From contig JAHLKF010000007.1 in assembly GCA_025558075.1 (NCBI GenBank), forward strand, positions 434,001 to 498,000: a stretch of 64,000 nt of DNA, written 5' to 3'. The position numbers and the translations under genes are program-made. Positions 23,902-37,991 of this stretch are shown piece by piece (position 1 is the stretch's first letter; the number at the start of each line of letters is the position of its first letter). Below the pieces are notes generated by a model that was given only the letters and a program-made list of their open reading frames with translations, searched no databases and was not told where the DNA came from. This stretch comes from Gaertneriomyces semiglobifer (taxonomy: Eukaryota > Chytridiomycota > Chytridiomycetes > Spizellomycetales > Spizellomycetaceae).

Positions 23902-26900
23902 TCAGAAGTACAAGCTTCCAGAAAAGACTATATCCCTCTTAATGCATTCCCTCGCGCGTTCCATTTTCCGGAACAACTCCGCATCTCCAATCAACCTACT
24001 GATCCCTTGCACTTCGCGACACGTTTCCTCCAGCCGTACAATAGTCCTCACGATCGTGCCTTCAAGCACATCGGTCAAATCCATTATCTGTCGAAAGCTG
24101 AGTCCTAATGCCCACTCGTACACGACCTCGACGAGTCCGAACCGCAGCGAACCCACTACGTCCTCTACGAGAATGTCCAGTCCGCACGCGCGTTGCACCT
24201 CTGCAATGCGGGCGGCGGTTTCCGTGATCTGTGATACTCCGCGGTCGAGGTTGGGTGTGAGGACAGGTGAGTTTTGCGTCTTTTCTTGAAATACAAAGCA
24301 GGAAAGGAGGGCGACGGTTTCTTCGGGGCTGTATGCTGCAAAAGTGTTGTCTAGTATCAGCTCTGTGAGGATGAGTTCGTCGGCGGTGTTGATCTAAAAG
24401 TTCGGTCGGTGTGAGAGGGATAATGATGGGCGTCAGTTGGTTGGTTGCGTCTCATTTGGTTGCCTTAGTCAATGTCATGCAACGGCGAACTTACCTCACA
24501 TGCTACCCTGCCCTTCACTCCCACCAGCCCATTTTCCACGAAATTCAGTGCTTTGAGGACCTCTACCCTTTTATCGTAGTCCGGCAGTAACACCAGATTC
24601 TGATCAGACATCTTGAGAGCCAGATCTGCTACTTTACTCTGTAAAGTTTGGTGTGTATGCATTTGCGCGTACTGCAAAACAAAGAGCCACGCCAGTTTAG
24701 CACGCGGTCGGCAATCAGATGAGAAAAACACTTGGTAAACTTACATGCACCGGTAAATCTGGGCACTTGCCACACTCCATTCCCTTCATCCTCTTGATCA
24801 AGCCTTCCTTTTCCCGCCGTCGTTCTTGAAACTCCAAGCTTCGGATCTTGGAAAAGTCAAATTCGGGAATGTGCCCTAGCTTCTGAATCTCTCTGCCAAT
24901 CCCGTAGAGCTCCTCAACCAAGTCTTTTTGGTTTACCTTTCGAAAAGTGTGTCAGCATATCCCATGTCAAAAAATGGTTGGCATTGCCCTGATTCACCCA
25001 ATGCACTTACCTTGACACTCCACTTCGTGATCACGGCAACATCACCCCACCCCACACGGTCCAGCTTTATCTGTGCCTTTTCTCGCACCGGCACGCTAAG
25101 CCATGTGGCGGGGACAACGCCAATTGCCTCAGTGTCGCCGACCAGCACGTCTACCTCCACATTCTTCTGGCCTCCTTTGAACCCTTCGCGGAGGACTGCC
25201 ACACAGTTCCGGTACGCAATGTTGTTAACAATCACTACTTTGCCGGGTCCCAGAACTCGACCATGTGGGCTATCCAAGATCATATCCCGCAGCTCGTGCT
25301 GGAGATCAACGATACGGGCGCTGGCATGGTAGTAATCCATTAAACTGCCAACGCAATACGGACACTCAAGTTGTGGGATCTGGGTGAGCTGGCTGTTGGT
25401 GGTCTCCAACAACTTCTGTAGTTCAGGTTTGGCTTTCTCGGCCCCGGCCTCGCCAAAACTCCGGCGAATCATCTCTTCGACTTTCACTCCTTCTACTCTC
25501 ATCAACCCAAGAATCATTCCATAAGTTAAACGGAACTGACTTTGTAATTTTTCGGGGCTTCCTAAGAGGATCCTATCGAGGGTGGTCTGGTCCGGAATGG
25601 CCGGCATGGACAATGAAGCTTGGGAACAGAGGATGAGAACCACACCAGTTGTATCTAATCCACGACGGCCTGCTCGTCCACTCATTTGAGTGTATTCTCC
25701 AGGCAGTAAGTCACGGAATGATCGTCCATCGTGTTTTCTCAATGATGAGAAAATCACGCATTTCGCGGGCGCATTGACACCCATTGCAAAGGTCTCTGTC
25801 GCAAACAGGATGCGTACCAGTGAGCTCGTGAAAAGAATCTCTACCATTTCCTTAACGATGGGTAACAATCCGCCGTGATGGACTGCCACGCCACGGCTCA
25901 GCATCTCTTTCATACGTGTGATTTGAGGTAGCTCTCTGTCATCGCGTTTCAGCCGTGCTAGACACCGTTCCACGAAACCCATCACTTTGCTGCGCTCTTC
26001 TCCACTTAAAAAGTCCTGGTTGCTTAAGCTTCCAGCGTACTCCTCGCACTTCTTTTTTGAAAAACTGAAAACAATCGCAGGTAGGAGGGACTTTTGCTTC
26101 AGTAAAGTAGTGAGGTGGGTATACGTTGTCTTATCCGACTTTGCCTTATCCTGTCCCTTCATAGCATTGTAACTGGAATTGTTCTGTGATCCGTACGGCT
26201 TGTTGCCACCACCACCACGTGCGGCACCTCGCCCACCTCTCGTCGCGTTGGCTCCACCTCTTCCCTGCTGTCCAGGTTTCGAGACCTCCTTCTTGGGCGC
26301 AAGAACCTCTTGAGCTTCCTTGTATCCAGAAGGTAACCATTTTCGTCGCTCATCCACGACTTTGAACATCTTTTTCGGGTCCTGCGGCAAATACAAAAAG
26401 TGCTCAAGCGGAACGGGTCGTTTCGCTGTTGAAATCACGTATATGTCCTTCTTCTTGGTCCGTCCCACCCAATCGGCAAACTCGCGTGTGTTGGGAACAG
26501 TCGCTGAGAGCAAGATGATGTTGATATGCGGCGGAAGAAGAATGATGACTTCTTCCCAGACAACTCCTCTCTACGGTGCATTGGTAATGAGGTCGTCAAC
26601 TCAGCATGTTTAATTGAATTAATAAAACAAATTCGTACCTCGACATCGTTGATGTAATGACACTCATCAAAGATGACCCATTCAACATCCCGAATGCAGT
26701 CAGCTCCACGGTACAGCATACTTCGCAGAATTTCGGTGGTCATAACTAAACAGCTGGCAGACGGGCTGATCTGCACGTCCCCGGTTAGAATGCCGACCGT
26801 TTCTTCCTCACCGGTCTTGGGGAAGCTTTTGCGAAAGTCGCGGAACTTTTGATTTGAGAGTGCTTTGATGGGAGACGTATAGATGGCTCTTCAAAGTCAA

Positions 26901-27994
26901 GGTATTCAGCAACGACCCTTTACTCGGCTATCTGTGTTTCGATGACATACCTCGTCATGTGCTTCAAGCACAACCCAACAGCATACTCTGCAACCACTGT
27001 TTTTCCCGCGCTGGTATGGGCTGCCACAAAAACACTTTCTCCTCTTTCCATATGGTAAACCGCGCGCTTTTGAAAGACATCCAACTCAAACGGAAATTCT
27101 CGGGCGAGCTGGGGGACCAACTCATAGAAGTCCGGGAATGGCGCGTTAACATCCACCATATGTGCCCACTCTTTCCGAGGTGGCTCTGCTCTCTTAGGTT
27201 TGCTTGGAAGGGCAGATTTTGCTGGAAGAAGGCTGTCAATCTCCTGTCGATCTGCTGCGTCAGGTTCAATGGTTGCGGTGATTGGCGATACCTCCTCAAC
27301 GGCTTCTTCCTCCTCCGCAAGTGATGCTGGTTCGGCGAGCTGTAACGCCAGTGTGTCAACATCGTCGGAGGTCAATATATCCTGGAACGATATGCCAGTC
27401 CTTTCATCTTCGTTCGGTTCATCAATGAACACTAAACCCCGTTCAAACCCGGGAGGAGTATCCAATAGCTCCCCATTCAGTAGTGAATTCAGATCCCCGA
27501 ATACATCATCATCCAGCGAGGTTGCTTCAGGAATATTCAAACCGCCGGGGGTGAACGGAAGATTGGATGCACGCCCGCGAACAAAGTCTGCTGGTTTTGA
27601 GACAGCCCTCGAAATGGACGTTGAGTTCTGTGGCGTTGACGTCGTAGGCGTGTGTGATACCTGTATATCAAAGCGTTTAGCACTTTTGTTAAAGGCACAT
27701 TTTCCCGAGAACTTCGATCGGTAGTTTCAGGAAGAGGGAACGCACCACTTCATAGTTCCAGAAGTCCAAGACACCAGATATGAGATCTCGCTTCATGTGG
27801 AAGCCCAAGCGGGCTTCTGCCCGTTCGACATAATAGTACCTCGACCAATCTGTTCCCGGGTTGACTAGTCGTTGGCATTTTCTCAAGACATCACCTTCCA
27901 GTTGGTTTTTGGGTAAAAGGTACTTTTCTTCTAACTCCCTGTGCAGTTCTCCCAAATCATTTGAAAATGGAGCTAGGAGACTGTCGATATCCAT
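23902..27994 (-). CDS. SKI2: Ski2-type RNA helicase of the Ski complex
   Basis: Minus strand, seven exons: 27713-27994, 26951-27660, 26639-26888, 25011-26570, 24745-24936, 24495-24671 and 23902-24393; all phases match and give 1220 aa, close to Ski2 length. It is the DExH 3'-5' helicase that feeds RNA to the cytoplasmic exosome. The N-terminal region has the Ski2-type [15 protein letters not shown]; then [20 protein letters not shown], Walker A AHTSAGKT (308-315), [15 protein letters not shown], motif II DECH (405-408, usual Ski2 form DEVH), [41 protein letters not shown] and motif [14 protein letters not shown]. An insertion rich in Gly/Arg/Asn near [16 protein letters not shown] sits between RecA domains. 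The arch and C-terminal helical bundle follow. Its start is 333 bp from the PIGA start on the other strand. Confidence 0.95.
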
Positions 27995-28327
27995 TTTGAT
28001 GTACCACTTTGCATTGCTTTTTGAGAGCTACCTGAGCTGGGGAAGATCTAACGCGCATGAAATTATGGTCGAGGACGACATCACCAAAAGCAAAAGGTAA
28101 AGCCGTCGCAGCCATTGCAGCGATTGTGAAGGAATTATAAAGCTCGGACGAGGACGAAGATGCGGCGTTAGATATGCTGAATATCAAGTTGTGGAGGTAA
28201 GAGTGCGACATGCATGAACGAGTTGAGATTGCGACACCCTCGGATCCTTACCCAGGACGGGTTTTTGCAGCGTATGCGACAGTATATTAGAAGTTGAAAT
28301 TAGTAGAAGAACAGTCCACCGTCAAAG
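27995..28327. promoter_or_regulatory. Divergent promoter region, SKI2/PIGA
   Basis: About 330 bp between the opposed start codons of SKI2 and PIGA. A short antisense frame here (28211 to 27957, Ser-rich) is not supported. The region must carry both promoters; no specific element is assigned. Confidence 0.4.
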
Positions 28328-30260
28328 ATGCGCAAATTAAGCATATGGTAAGCCTTAGTTCGGCCCTAGTTGGCTTAGAGAGTTCAAAATTGACGGCTTC
28401 AAGTATGGTATCAGATTTCTTCTACCCCAATATGGGAGGGGTTGAGGAGCACATTTATCACTTATCCCAGCGATTGGTGGCAAGGGGCCACAAGGTGAGC
28501 TCGCATAAATAAAATGAGATTGGACGAGCGGTAAATCTGACGCTCTCTGCTGCCCCAGGTCATAATCCTGACGCATGCGTATTCCTCCCGCGTTGGCGTT
28601 CGTCATCTCATCTCCGGAGTCAGAGTCTACCATATCCCGCACTGGCTGGTAACGGACCAAGTCTCGCTTCCCACAGTGTATTCGTTTTTCCCATTGCTAC
28701 GGTGGATATGTGTGAGAGAAAGTGTGGACGTCGTGCACGGACACGGGGTGAGTGCTGGGATGATCAGTGACCAACAGCGATATGAAGGAATATCACCTAA
28801 GTACCTCCGAATAGGCCTTTTCATCAATGTCGCACGAGTCTATTTTGCATGCGGGAACTCTGGGCATTCCATCAGTTTTCACTGACCATTCACTTTTCGG
28901 ATTTGAAAATGGGTCGTCAATCCTTACCAATAAGCTTCTCAAGTTCACGCTGTCTGACGTTGGGCATTGTATATGCGTCTCTCATACCAGGTCAGTTGTT
29001 GTCCTGCCCCATCTCTGGACCTACCCTCCTGAGAATTTTTCATAGCAAGGAGAACACTGTCCTGCGAGCGTCGCTTAACCCACTCAGTGTGAGTGTCATT
29101 CCAAACGCCGTTGTTGCATCGGATTTTACACCAGACCCGTCGAAGCAGAAGCCTGGCAGAAGTGAGTCTTCCGTTAATGCTGCTTTGCCCAGTATTTTAT
29201 GATAACCGTTACGTAGTCACGATTGTTGTAGCAGCACGACTAGTATACAGGAAAGGCGTCGATTTGCTGTTGGCTTTGATGCCCAAAGTATGCCAAGCAT
29301 ATGACGACGTGGATTTTCTTATTGGTGAGGAACAACTGCTTCGCTGCCGTGGATTGTCAAGTAGATATTTTGGCTAACTCTTCATCGTTGCGATGATGAA
29401 CAGCTGGGAGTGGGCCGTACGTGGAGCCACTCGGTCAGCTATTGGATATGCACGACCTTCACCATCGGGTTACCCTGCTGGGTCAAGTCGACCACGCCAA
29501 AATGCGCGATGTTTTGACCCAAGGCCATATATTTCTGAACACGAGCCTGACGGAAGCCTTCTGCATTGCTGTTGTTGAGGCCGCGTGCTGCGGGTAGGTT
29601 ACGGAAACTGACATCAACAAGATACGCATTGCCTTACCATGTCTTACTATGTCAAACCGCAGCTTGCTAGTGGTATCGACAGCTGTCGGAGGCCTTCCCG
29701 AAGTACTTCCGTCGACTACTATCGATGCCTCAAGCGGTAACCCATTCTCAGCGCAAGCCAATGAACGAGATGAACGACCGCTTCTGTTGCTGTCACCCCC
29801 ATCGTCGTCTGGCCTCCTGCGTGCTCTGCACAGCGCGATTGATACAATGAAAAAGGATCCGCCAGACCCTTGGGACACGCATCGAAAAGTGAAAGGGATG
29901 TATGATTGGACCGATGTTTCTATTCGAACTGAGGCGGTAGGTGTTTGCTGTATGCATCTGAGCAGTGATCACATACTCTGGTTCAGCTTCTCACGTATTT
30001 TGGGAACTCAGGTTTATGAAACGGTTCTGGATCAACCGCGACCTGACTTGATCGAACGAATGAGGCGGTTTCTTTCGATAGGTCCCGTGGCAGGTGTGAT
30101 ATCTGTGATGATCATCGTGGTAGATGTTTGGCTGTTATGGGCATTGGACTACTTGGTTCCGCGAGAAGCAATAGAGCGAGCGCGAAATTGGAATCCCGAT
30201 AGAATGTTGGCGGTCTTAGGGGCGGATGCAGGGGAAAACAAGTCTGGAGAAGGGCATTGA
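28328..30260 (+). CDS. PIGA: PIG-A, GPI-GlcNAc transferase catalytic subunit
   Basis: Nine exons: 28328-28347, 28404-28494, 28559-28747, 28815-28990, 29046-29161, 29217-29324, 29404-29593, 29663-29936 and 30012-30260, all in phase, 470 aa. It transfers GlcNAc from UDP-GlcNAc to phosphatidylinositol on the cytosolic ER face, the first step of GPI-anchor synthesis. The first exon is only 20 nt and yields MRKLSI, joined to [19 protein letters not shown]. Further blocks: [106 protein letters not shown] and [16 protein letters not shown]-terminal membrane span ([20 protein letters not shown]) is followed by a short tail. Confidence 0.95.
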
Positions 30261-30884
30261 ATACCTGACGTAGTCCAAAGGGCAACGACGATCTTGGCAA
30301 CAATCCAATGTTGCATGATCAACCTTGTGACACTCGAACCGCTTCATAGCGTGCACAGGTCACCGTCGTCTGTTGACTCTCGCACGCAACTTGCAGGCCT
30401 GTGCTGGCTGGACGCGTTCAACCACTTCGGACAATGAGAGGGCGATGCCGATGCTAAAGAATGTGAGCGGAGGCTCCATGGTGTTTCCCTCAGCACTATT
30501 TACCGGTGGGAATCTATCGAACGGGGAGGATGGGATGGAATTGGTAGTTTGGGCTCAGGGAGAAAGTAAAACGCGGCAGAGATCTGAGAGCGCGCAGCAA
30601 GTGATGCAGCAATTAGTTCATACAGGGCAAGCTTGAACTTACTGGCTGTACTCGACGAGACTCCATTGAAGTAGTTCGGTGGCTTCGTTCCGCGCCGTGT
30701 GCATTACAAATGACCAGCAAATGGAACCATCGCCACATGGGCATACGTGGGGCAAGGCAGAGTCGGCCATTTCCATCGGTTCAGAGGATCAATAGCACAT
30801 AACTGTAATTAAGCTAGACAAGGCAGACAAAGCAAGAAAACCGAAAGATGGCACTGCTAGATTGATCAGCTTGTGTATTTTCAT
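30261..30884. other. Convergent 3' region between PIGA and SNF1
   Basis: About 620 bp. A plus frame at 30373-30636 is open but lacks any recognisable motif. No gene is called. It presumably holds the two 3' untranslated regions. Confidence 0.45.
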
Positions 30885-32969
<2,085 letters not shown>

Positions 32970-33444
32970 CCTTGCAATTCGCGACTGTAGGCGAGACCAA
33001 ACGACGGTTTACGTTCTTATCATACAACTTGGCTCTCTCTGTTCTTTCAGGCGTCGAATCCTGGGTTTTCTCTCTCGACGCAATCCTGCAGGTGGAGGTT
33101 TTGGTGCCAAAGACCCCTGAGGTTTGTTGAAACAATTCACCGCTCCAGACTGGCGGCGCAACGGCCTAATAAGAATACAACGGTCGACAAAAACCAAGCG
33201 CAATAGATGAATGGGGCTCTACGGTTCCGCTGGCCTCACATATGCACTCCGAGATGATGAGAAAGTTGCCGGTGATGAGAATGCAAATGCAATCCCCGTG
33301 AACCCGACTGCGAGCATAACGTGTTTCATGGCTGTGCCGTATGTTCTGTGACTGTGCCGTTGCGTCCTGTGACGAAACGTTCGTTGGAAATGTTCTTTGG
33401 CGACGTTTTCGGTTTTCGCGGCGGAGAACTGCTTTGGCGGAATT
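32970..33444. promoter_or_regulatory. Divergent promoter region, SNF1/ZNF830-like
   Basis: About 475 bp between opposed start codons. An in-frame upstream ATG at 33397 could extend the ZNF830-like protein by 16 residues. No specific element is assigned. Confidence 0.4.
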
Positions 33445-34218
33445 ATGGCGGACGACGTGCGACGGCTTCTCAAGCAGGCGCGAGCACAGCGCTCGGTCTC
33501 AAAACCGACCAGGTCTGTAGTGAAGCCTGTCAAAAGACCGGCCGCGTCAAATCAATCGCGCAATGATGGAGCTTCTACAAAACGACGACGAGTAGACGAC
33601 GAGGATTCAAAGGTTTCCGCTCCGGATGGGTCAACAGATAAAGTTCATGGGGGAAATGAGGATGAGAATCAAAAGGAGGAGAATAAAACTGATTCAAAAA
33701 CGGGTTTGCCAGAAGGATTTTTTGACAAGCCGAAGAAGAAACCCGCTCAAGCAAGAGCTGTTGAGAAATCGGTTGCGCCATCGGCCGCAGGCGCTTCCGC
33801 AACAGATGCGATAACCCCAGCACCTATTGTTGAAGCTCCATCGCAACCTGTACCGGATATGGATGCCGAATATGCCGCCTTCCTTTCAGCTATAAAACCA
33901 GATCTTGAAGCTCATCCAGTCTCCCCGATAATTGATATCGAAATTCCATCGGATGACGAAGAATATGAACTTGAGGAACGGAAGTATGAACAGCAGCGGT
34001 ATGAGGACAGGGTCAGACGACTTAAGGAGCGGCGGGAAGAGATCGACACCCTTAATCCAGCCGCGATCAAGTCCAGAAACGGGACAGCAGCGAACGGTAG
34101 CACTTCAACGCGAGATCAAAGTTCAGTAGTAATAGTAAAGGCATTTGAAGATGAGGACATATGGTTGGGGGAGGATGACGATGATGAGGACGAAGACGAG
34201 AACGCAACAGAAACATGA
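33445..34218 (+). CDS. ZNF830 (CCDC16)-like protein lacking the zinc finger
   Basis: Single exon, 257 aa from ATG 33445 (273 aa from 33397). The N-terminal helix MADDVRRLLKQARAQR resembles the ELRRLMKEK start of ZNF830; the middle is Lys/Arg-rich and acidic (STKRRRVDDEDSK). The signature GLPEGFFDKPKKK matches the ZNF830 ALPEGFFDD motif, followed by DAEYAAFLSAIKPD (family DKEWDEFQKAMR) and the coiled-coil RYEDRVRRLKERREEIDTL. The tail is acidic with EDEDIWLGED. ZNF830 family members join spliceosomal complexes and aid genome stability. The C2H2 finger normally near residue 50 is absent: there are no cysteines in the right spacing. Assignment rests on the C-terminal motifs. Confidence 0.72.
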   Translation: MADDVRRLLKQARAQRSVSKPTRSVVKPVKRPAASNQSRNDGASTKRRRVDDEDSKVSAPDGSTDKVHGGNEDENQKEENKTDSKTGLPEGFFDKPKKKPAQARAVEKSVAPSAAGASATDAITPAPIVEAPSQPVPDMDAEYAAFLSAIKPDLEAHPVSPIIDIEIPSDDEEYELEERKYEQQRYEDRVRRLKERREEIDTLNPAAIKSRNGTAANGSTSTRDQSSVVIVKAFEDEDIWLGEDDDDEDEDENATET

Positions 34219-34739
34219 CAGGCAGAGGTTACCACCCATGAAGCAGATTTTTCGGAGCAGCGTCATACCCATGGCTTATTTAATACATCAGCTACCGCTT
34301 CTTTGAAAGGAAATGAACTTGGGGTTATGGAAGCAACTTCCATCTTAGTATCCCATCAATGACGTGGCAACCTGTTCAGGTTGCGTGGTTAACGCATGAG
34401 CGGCTCGGTTGGATGGCTATCCACAGGCTTAGGGTGACAAAGTCCCACCGCTCGCGGATGATATGTCAAAAAGTAGCAAAGGGTCTTCATCACTAAGGCA
34501 CCGCACCCAAATTTTGGAGCTACGCTGTCCGTTTCGGCCTGTCGGGGCGAGCGTTCGTAACATGACTTTGGTTTGGGCATACTTTCAAGGCGAGGCACAG
34601 TGTATCTTCAACATCTGGTGGCGAAACCATAGTACGGACTAGACGCGATGGCGGCAGCAAATCAATATGCCTATTTCAAGTTTATGGTACAACGCAAAGG
34701 TTCAGTAGCACTAAGATGGTATATGGTATGTCAACAAGT
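34219..34739. other. Convergent 3' region between ZNF830-like gene and SNF7
   Basis: About 520 bp. A minus frame at 34389-34598 is open but carries no recognisable motif. No gene is called. Confidence 0.45.
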
Positions 34740-35552
34740 CTATAGCGCCATGGCAGCACGTAGCTCTTCCAGTTCTTTGTCCTCGTCGCTCTGAACACGT
34801 TGTGCACGGGTTGGGCGAGGTGGTTGAGCGATGGCTGGTGAAAGTCGGCAAGTCAGCAGGAATCGCGGTCTCACATACTGGAGTGAACTTACCAGGAACA
34901 GCAGCTGATGGAACACTCGGTGCTGCCTCGACATCCAATTCGGCCCCAACACCAGCAGTGTCCAATAGCCTCGCATCCAAATCCTCCTGTTCCAGTAACT
35001 CTAGCTCCTCATTCAACTGATCTTCATCATACTCCACCCCAAAGTTCACAGGCTGACTTATTGCCTCACTTATTTCATTCGCCAAATCCATTTGCTCTCG
35101 AATATCGTCCATGGTTGCGTCCACTTTGTTTACATCAAGAGCTCCATGAATGGTCTTCATGGCATCGGCACCGGCCTTCATGGCGTTCATTGTCTCAAGG
35201 TTAACATTTGCATTTTCTATAGCCATCACTTGTTGCTCCAGCGTCATTCTGGAGCCCATTATCTTTTGGATTTGCTCTTCATAGGCCTTCTTGCGCTTCA
35301 GAGCCATCAATGCAGCTATAAGAGTCAACACGGTATACCACTTCAGTACGACATGATTCCTCAAAGAGACCTGCTAGCAAACACACCTCTCTTGTTTTTG
35401 CTAACATTCACCTTGGCAATCTTGAGTTCATTGTCGATTTTTGTTTGTAGGTATCTCTCTCGCTTCTCAAGCATTTCGAGCGACTCCCGCAGGCGCACGA
35501 TGGCATCCTTGGGCGTCGCCTTCGTTGCCTGAGCACGGCGAAATAGGTTCAT
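34740..35552 (-). CDS. SNF7: ESCRT-III subunit Snf7/CHMP4
   Basis: Minus strand, exons 35387-35552, 34893-35315 and 34740-34834; phases match, 227 aa. Snf7 is the polymerising ESCRT-III subunit that drives membrane scission at endosomes, cytokinesis bridges and the nuclear envelope. Basic N-terminal helix: TPKDAIVRLRESLEMLEKRE; the core continues ERYLQTKIDNELKIAK, the family block NKRAALMALKRKKAYEEQI and MTLEQQVMAIENANVNLET. The acidic autoinhibitory helices include YDEDQLNEELELLEQEDLD. The C-terminus DEDKELEELRAAMAL is a MIM1-like Vps4-binding helix. Real start is the ATG at 35552. It faces YVH1 with only 186 bp between start codons. Confidence 0.95.
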
Positions 35553-35738
35553 TCCCACCGATCAACTGCTTGCCTGCTCAGCAACTGGTGAGGACGATGG
35601 AGTAGTGGTGGTTTGCTTTACTGGCATAAAACTTGGTCGGTGCTTCAGTGCTTTCAACGCGTGTTGGGAAGAGCTCATCAGGGAAATAATTTTGGTTCGA
35701 CCTAGCACGAACAAACTTCAGGCCCAGATTTTTAAACG

Positions 35739-36673
35739 ATGGTACAATCGCTGTCCGACGATGTGAGTTATCTAGGCGACTTGTTGCCGAATGTCTTTTT
35801 GGGAAGCTTTCCATCGTGCCGGTTGCTGGAAGAACGCCAGATCACCCACGTCCTTTCGTTGGGCTTACAGTTGACACCGTTTACGGTACGTAAAAACTGC
35901 CATCCATTGAACATGCATTCACTCAATAGTCGCGCTGCTATGCTATCATAGAGATTGAAGTGGAAAGGCATAGAGGTGGAGGACAGTGCATTTGCGGATA
36001 TGCTTGGCTTCCTGGATGAAGCAGTGGCATTCATCCATTTAGCACTTCAAGAACCAAACGCCCGAGTACTGGTGCACTGGTACAGGTTTTAATGACATAA
36101 TTTTTTGATATGAACGAGACTGACGGACATTTGGCAGCGTCGCTGGCGTATCTCGCTCGCCAACAGTCGTGTTAGCGTATTTAGTGCGACATTGCGGCCT
36201 ATCGGTGGAGGAAGCGCTAGGCCGTTTGCGGGAAATCCGTGTATGCGTGTGGTGAGTGCGTGACACGCAAAGTTCCTTACAGTGTCGAATACTCATGGCC
36301 ATGTCAAAGTCCAAATGACGGTTTTATGCAACAACTTCAATTGTTTCAGAGAAGACTCTTAAAAAGCAGGCATCCCCAGGTTGCGAACCGCGATTATATT
36401 CGATGTCGCACGTGCCGCTATCTACTGTGTCCAGCGACGTCGCTACTTCCGGGTCATGGCGACGGACGTTGTTCTACGTTTCAAATCCACCCGCCAGACT
36501 GGCTGGCGGTGCAAATGAGCAAGAGTACGGAAGGTAAAATTGCATGCGCCAATTGCCGGTGTGGAGCGAAACTGGGTACTTGGAACGCGCATGGGCATAA
36601 GTGCCCTTGTGGAACCTGGTGCCCCAGATGGGTAGGCATCACTGCTTCGAAAGTCGATCTGATCCATCCATGA
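35739..36673 (+). CDS. YVH1: Dual-specificity phosphatase Yvh1/DUSP12
   Basis: Exons 35739-35885, 35952-36079, 36138-36251 and 36310-36673; all phases match, 250 aa. Yvh1 releases Mrt4 during late 60S ribosome maturation through its C-terminal zinc domain, and has a DSP catalytic domain. The N-terminus reads LPNVFLGSFPSCRLLEERQI; the catalytic loop HCVAGVSRS is formed across an intron (Cys92, Arg98). After it come EEALGRLREIRVCV and PNDGFMQQLQLF; here an internal frame that reads through the third intron is misleading, and the gtgagt donor at 36252 with acceptor at 36309 restores the family sequence. The zinc domain shows CRTCRYLL, PPDWLAVQM, IACANCRCGAKLGTWN and CPCGTW. Stops 15 nt before the convergent RABL3 stop. 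Confidence 0.93.
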
Positions 36674-36688
36674 AGTCGGTATCCGCCA

Positions 36689-37894
36689 TTACCGTCTCCA
36701 CCGATCTCGCTCCGCACCAAGGCCACCGGCCGCACCGGTACTCAGGCTAACGCTTCGCCACATTCCGCCATCTGCGCCATCGCGACCGCTGAGGTTAGTA
36801 TTACTTGCACTGGTCGGACGTCGTCGCTGCATTTCTGGAGAAGTTTGCGTACTGTGCAAGCCGCCTGCTAAGTTTGTGTGAGAAGACATACTCGAATGTG
36901 TGGGCGTGCGTGCTGGAGTCGTAAGCGTCGAAAAGAAGGTCGTTATTGCTGCTGGTATCCTTGTGGAATCCTGGGTGGACTAAGCAATTGGGATGAGAAT
37001 TGAGGACAACCGCCAGAAAAGTGTAGTCGGTTACCATTATAATCTCCTCTCCGCCATAATCCTCGGACAAGCTGTTCCATCCCGGTTGGTACGCACTGGA
37101 GGCTAACAGATCTGATTTGGTCCCCACGACCAAAATCGGCACTGGTGGCTTGGCAATTGTGGGTGATGCCGCAGTAGGGGAATCGGTTACTCTCACATCA
37201 ACATCGTACAGCGGTGTGATGCTTTCGGACTTGGGTGAATTCATTGGCCTCATTGGCATCCGGAAGGTTGGGGACCCGAGGACATCCGCCACCCATTTCC
37301 TCAAATTATTGTAGCTCTTCCGGTTTGTCACGTCATGGACGAGGATGATGCCTTGCACATTACTGTAGAAGAGCTGTCGCGTAGCGCGAGACTTGCATGC
37401 ACCGATGTCAATGAACTCCAGAAAGTGGGAACGTGAAGTGTGCGAGTTGATGAAGATCTATTAAACGAGCGAAATTTCGTGAGCCCCTTGATTATCCCGA
37501 ATATTGTTAGCCCCAGCAATCGATTGGGCACCACATCGTAGTCATGACCATGTCGAATGTTGCTTTGTTCACCTTGACGTCCACAGCGCAACCCACTGTT
37601 TTGCCTGGATGCTTTAGCACTTCATCTTGGCAGAGTAAGTGTACCAAGCTGGTCTTTCCGACCCCTGTACTGGATAAGTGCTCCGTTAATAACCGCTCGA
37701 TCCGGATGAAATGTTCAGGTCAAGGGATTATTTCCGTACCTTGATCGCCGACAACAACTATCCTCGCTGGCAAACTGTGAGGTGAGGCTCATAAGGATCT
37801 ATTGGATGTGGTCATACGTACCCTTGTCGACCGGATCGAAGGTAGAGAGAGAGAGATTTTGAGTGCTATGGCCGGAATAGGATGAGGAGCGCAT
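36689..37894 (-). CDS. RABL3: Rab-like GTPase RABL3
   Basis: Minus strand, exons 37822-37894, 37740-37787, 37573-37664, 37035-37457 and 36689-36979; phases match, 308 aa. RABL3 is an atypical Rab-like GTPase with regulatory links to prenylation chaperones and membrane signalling. GTPase motifs: RIVVVGDQGVGKTSLVHLL (P-loop 38-45), HPGKTVGCAVDVK, SHFLEFIDIGACKSRATR in the switch II position, GIILVHDVTNRKSYNNL and ILVVGTKSDLL. The last intron (36980-37034) must be removed; otherwise the frame stops at 36801. Splicing gives a Ser/Thr/Arg-rich tail (QRRRPTSASNTNLSG and GMWRSVSLSTG). The first intron is short (34 nt), so the second exon's 5' border is the least certain. A 40-residue insertion sits between KWVADVLGS and the TKSD motif. 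Confidence 0.9.
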
Positions 37895-37991
37895 AGCGAT
37901 GTGCTTTCTATTAGGATCGCTCTACATGTGGTTATGGTTTACTAGTTTGCACGGGCTGGCTGCAAAGCGTGACAAAGTCCAGCGCGCTCCA

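Noticed and set aside
35092..35532. 146-codon plus frame with hydrophobic stretches
   Set aside because: Antisense to SNF7 exons 1 and 2 and crosses an SNF7 intron.
36801..36889. RABL3 ending at the stop at 36801
   Set aside because: That reading runs through the 36980-37034 intron; splicing gives a longer frame to 36689.
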